Part shown: in pieces, positions 6,209 to 6,407 of the stretch
Layout: each line of letters begins with the position of its first letter
How positions within the stretch are numbered: the first letter of the stretch is position 1
NCBI GenBank assembly: GCA_004356265.1
Contig: SMXK01000139.1
Coordinates: forward strand, 1-6,407
DNA length: 6,407 nt
Reading direction: 5' to 3'
From: Bacteroidota bacterium
GTDB taxonomy: Bacteria > Bacteroidota > Rhodothermia > Rhodothermales > UBA10348
Made by a program: the position numbers and the translations under genes
Notes under the pieces: model-generated
Database searches by the model: none
The model's input: only the letters and a program-made list of their open reading frames with translations
What the model was told of the DNA's origin: nothing

Positions 6209-6407
6209 CGGCCATCTTGATTTCGGGATGCGTGTTGGGAGCCGTGACGGCGTTCAAGACTTCAAAATCAAGCGCGACGTACCCCACTCTGATCAGGGTT
6301 TTCACAGGGATAATTGTCTCACTTCCGGCCTTCAGTGTGACGATGTCTGTGGACGTCTGAAGCGTGAATTCCGACAGGTTTCTGAGCATAAAATCGGCAT
6401 CTGAGTG
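6192..6407 (-). CDS. C-terminal end of an unidentified protein (5' part beyond window)
   Basis: The minus-strand frame is open from the right edge to a TAG at 6192-6194, giving 71 visible residues. An internal methionine at 6389 is not taken as the start, because the frame continues upstream with HSDADF and the segment looks like the tail of a larger protein. It reads as beta-strands with alternating polar and hydrophobic residues: MLRNLSEFTLQ, IVTLKAGSETIIPVKTL, then LDFEVLNAVTAPNTHPEIKMAV. This looks like an immunoglobulin-like or other beta-sandwich domain ending a secreted or multidomain protein. I have a faint memory of FEVLNA..AP..HP endings in Bacteroidota Sb-PDE/PHP-type phosphoesterases, but this is not enough to name it. 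Its end overlaps the end of the lipoprotein gene on the opposite strand by 17 bp. Confidence 0.6.
   Translation of the reverse strand, partial: HSDADFMLRNLSEFTLQTSTDIVTLKAGSETIIPVKTLIRVGYVALDFEVLNAVTAPNTHPEIKMAVTVGE

Noticed and set aside
1..6407. Search for a CRISPR array, tRNA/rRNA, insertion sequence ends, toxin-antitoxin pair or phage/defence genes
   Set aside because: No spaced direct repeats, tRNA-like cloverleaf, transposase or defence motif was seen. Nearly all bases are accounted for by the five coding regions and one 114-bp divergent region.

Overview
The window looks like an ordinary chromosomal segment of a Bacteroidota-like (FCB group) bacterium, possibly from a lineage of roughly balanced base composition such as Balneolota or Rhodothermota. 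Three things point that way. The phosphoenolpyruvate carboxylase has the glycine-rich loop and C-terminal ending I associate with that group. Recognisable Shine-Dalgarno sequences are missing or badly spaced before the genes. There is also a secreted lipoprotein of the beta-helix plus PA14 type. The phylum is an inference; nothing in the window fixes the genus.

Layout: positions 1-1096 (minus strand) hold most of a secreted serine hydrolase of the beta-lactamase/penicillin-binding-protein fold. Its C-terminus lies beyond the left edge. Only 13 bp upstream of it, on the same strand, ends an intact 858-residue phosphoenolpyruvate carboxylase gene (ppc, 1110-3686). A 114-bp divergent intergenic region (3687-3800) follows and contains a perfect 8-bp inverted repeat. 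Rightward from it run a 77-residue DUF6504-like gene (3801-4034) and, overlapping it by one base, a 724-residue predicted lipoprotein (4034-6208) with a right-handed beta-helix, an unassigned middle region and a C-terminal PA14-type domain. The last 200 bases carry the C-terminal end of a leftward gene entering from the right edge. Its stop codon lies inside the end of the lipoprotein gene, so the two overlap tail to tail by 17 bp.

How the genes relate: ppc supplies oxaloacetate to the TCA cycle and aspartate-family biosynthesis, and it keeps the four residues of the known L-aspartate feedback site. The serine hydrolase is placed for co-transcription with ppc but has no obvious metabolic link to it. 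The small gene and the lipoprotein are probably translationally coupled. The lipoprotein is likely surface- or periplasm-exposed and probably acts on or binds a glycan, though no substrate can be read from the sequence. I see no tRNA, rRNA, CRISPR array, insertion sequence, phage gene or defence system. The least explained items are the beta-helix lipoprotein's invariant-looking central cluster and middle region, and the operator-like inverted repeat between the divergent transcription units.
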